Shown piece by piece: positions 38,601 to 38,957 of a stretch of DNA of 38,957 nt; position 1 is the first letter of the stretch, and each line of letters begins with the position of its first letter. Source of the DNA: a virus. The DNA lies in IMG/VR virus record IMGVR_UViG_3300036716_001241, positions 1-38,957 of that record; one strand, given 5' to 3'. The notes under the pieces are model-generated. The model was given only the letters and a program-made list of their open reading frames with translations, made no database searches and had not been told where the DNA came from. The translations under genes were made by a program, and so were the position numbers.

Positions 38601-38957
38601 GAACTTAACCTCACATTTTTACCGAACTTATTCCACATTTTACCAATTACAATGTAAAGTCTTTTTTCATTCATTTTGTTCATTTTTTCTTTTATATTAT
38701 CTGGTGCTTTATCATACAATTGTGTGAATAATCCAGCACTTAATTGGTCTACCATTCTACCACCGAGTTTTCCATAACCACTTTTTTGTATATCAAAAAT
38801 CTTTTGAACACCTTTTCCTTTAGCAATTTCTTCATTTACGGATTCAAGTTTTAATGCTCTCTTTGCGTTTTGAATTCCTTTAATTATTTGGTTAAGATGA
38901 AATCTCAATCCTTCTCCATCTTTCTTTTTTATAGAATTGTCTACTGATTTAAGATTC
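38597..38957 (-). CDS. Partial gene, probable internal head protein (C-terminal part)
   Basis: The frame is open from the right edge to the stop at 38597, giving about 120 residues; no convincing start is present. A TTG at 38908 has GGAGAAGGA before it, but the upstream codons (SVDNSIKKKDGEG) continue sensibly, so I treat the gene as cut by the window. It contains LKLESVNEEIAKG, where VNE could be a prohead-protease site. A basic helical part with GKLGGRMVDQLSAGLFTQLY and RLYIVIGKMWNKFGKNVRL follows. It overlaps the next gene by four bases (ATGA) and probably belongs to the same run. Confidence 0.62.
   Translation of the reverse strand, partial: NLKSVDNSIKKKDGEGLRFHLNQIIKGIQNAKRALKLESVNEEIAKGKGVQKIFDIQKSGYGKLGGRMVDQLSAGLFTQLYDKAPDNIKEKMNKMNEKRLYIVIGKMWNKFGKNVRLSS

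Overview
The window looks like the head-tail morphogenesis region of an AT-rich, T4-type contractile-tailed phage (myovirus), followed by a short set of metabolic genes. The evidence is recognisable homologues of T4 gp22 (scaffold), gp23 (major capsid), gp13 and gp14 (neck), gp15 (tail terminator), gp18 (sheath), gp19 (tube), gp26-like (hub/tail chaperone), a tape measure and baseplate proteins, in an order close to that of marine T4-like phages. Every gene I can support lies on the minus strand, so transcription runs from high to low coordinates. A phage-borne bS21, the carried metabolic genes and the long SGS-rich fibre proteins fit a marine bacterial host. The exact host is not visible. The portal, prohead protease and terminase genes are not in the window and are presumably beyond its right edge or elsewhere.

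Layout in transcription order. (1) 38957-34000: a translationally coupled run of small genes. Most begin MIKLK(x)(I/L)(I/L)xE, which looks like a capsid-targeting peptide ending in an (I/L)xE prohead-protease site. I read this as a battery of internal head proteins packaged with the DNA. It ends with a bS21 ribosomal protein gene. (2) 33963-30861: a structured leader, the highly acidic scaffold gp22, major capsid gp23 and a terminator. (3) 30853-15499: gp13, gp14, a gp15 fused to a fibre-like C-terminus, then about ten virion fibre or adhesin proteins that share repeat modules. The last is an 1183-residue fibre with a C-terminal S74 intramolecular chaperone. (4) 15481-2880: a coiled-coil protein, sheath, terminator, tube, a small membrane protein, the gp26-like gene with a probable programmed +1 frameshift into a second reading frame, the tape measure, a tube-cap-like baseplate protein, a LysM-like (gp53-like) protein and a large hub-like protein. 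(5) 2826-1: APS kinase, HxGH nucleotidyltransferase, ThyX, glucosamine-6-phosphate deaminase, a 31-residue membrane peptide, a PIG-L/LmbE deacetylase and the start of a possible ATP-grasp gene.

Regulation. The exact 10-mer TGATATTTAT (coding strand) occurs eight times. Each copy is in a gap just upstream of a gene or transcription unit, often right after a terminator or hairpin, so it is a strong candidate for the phage's late promoter element. It is close to the reverse complement of the T4 late box TATAAATA, not to the box itself. Structural genes share a strong ribosome binding site of the form TAGGAGAATAAAATG.

The three observations most worth following are the internal-head-protein battery with its modular targeting/junction sequence, the start-less frame behind the gp26-like gene with a T7 slip site just before the tape measure, and the repeated TGATATTTAT element.
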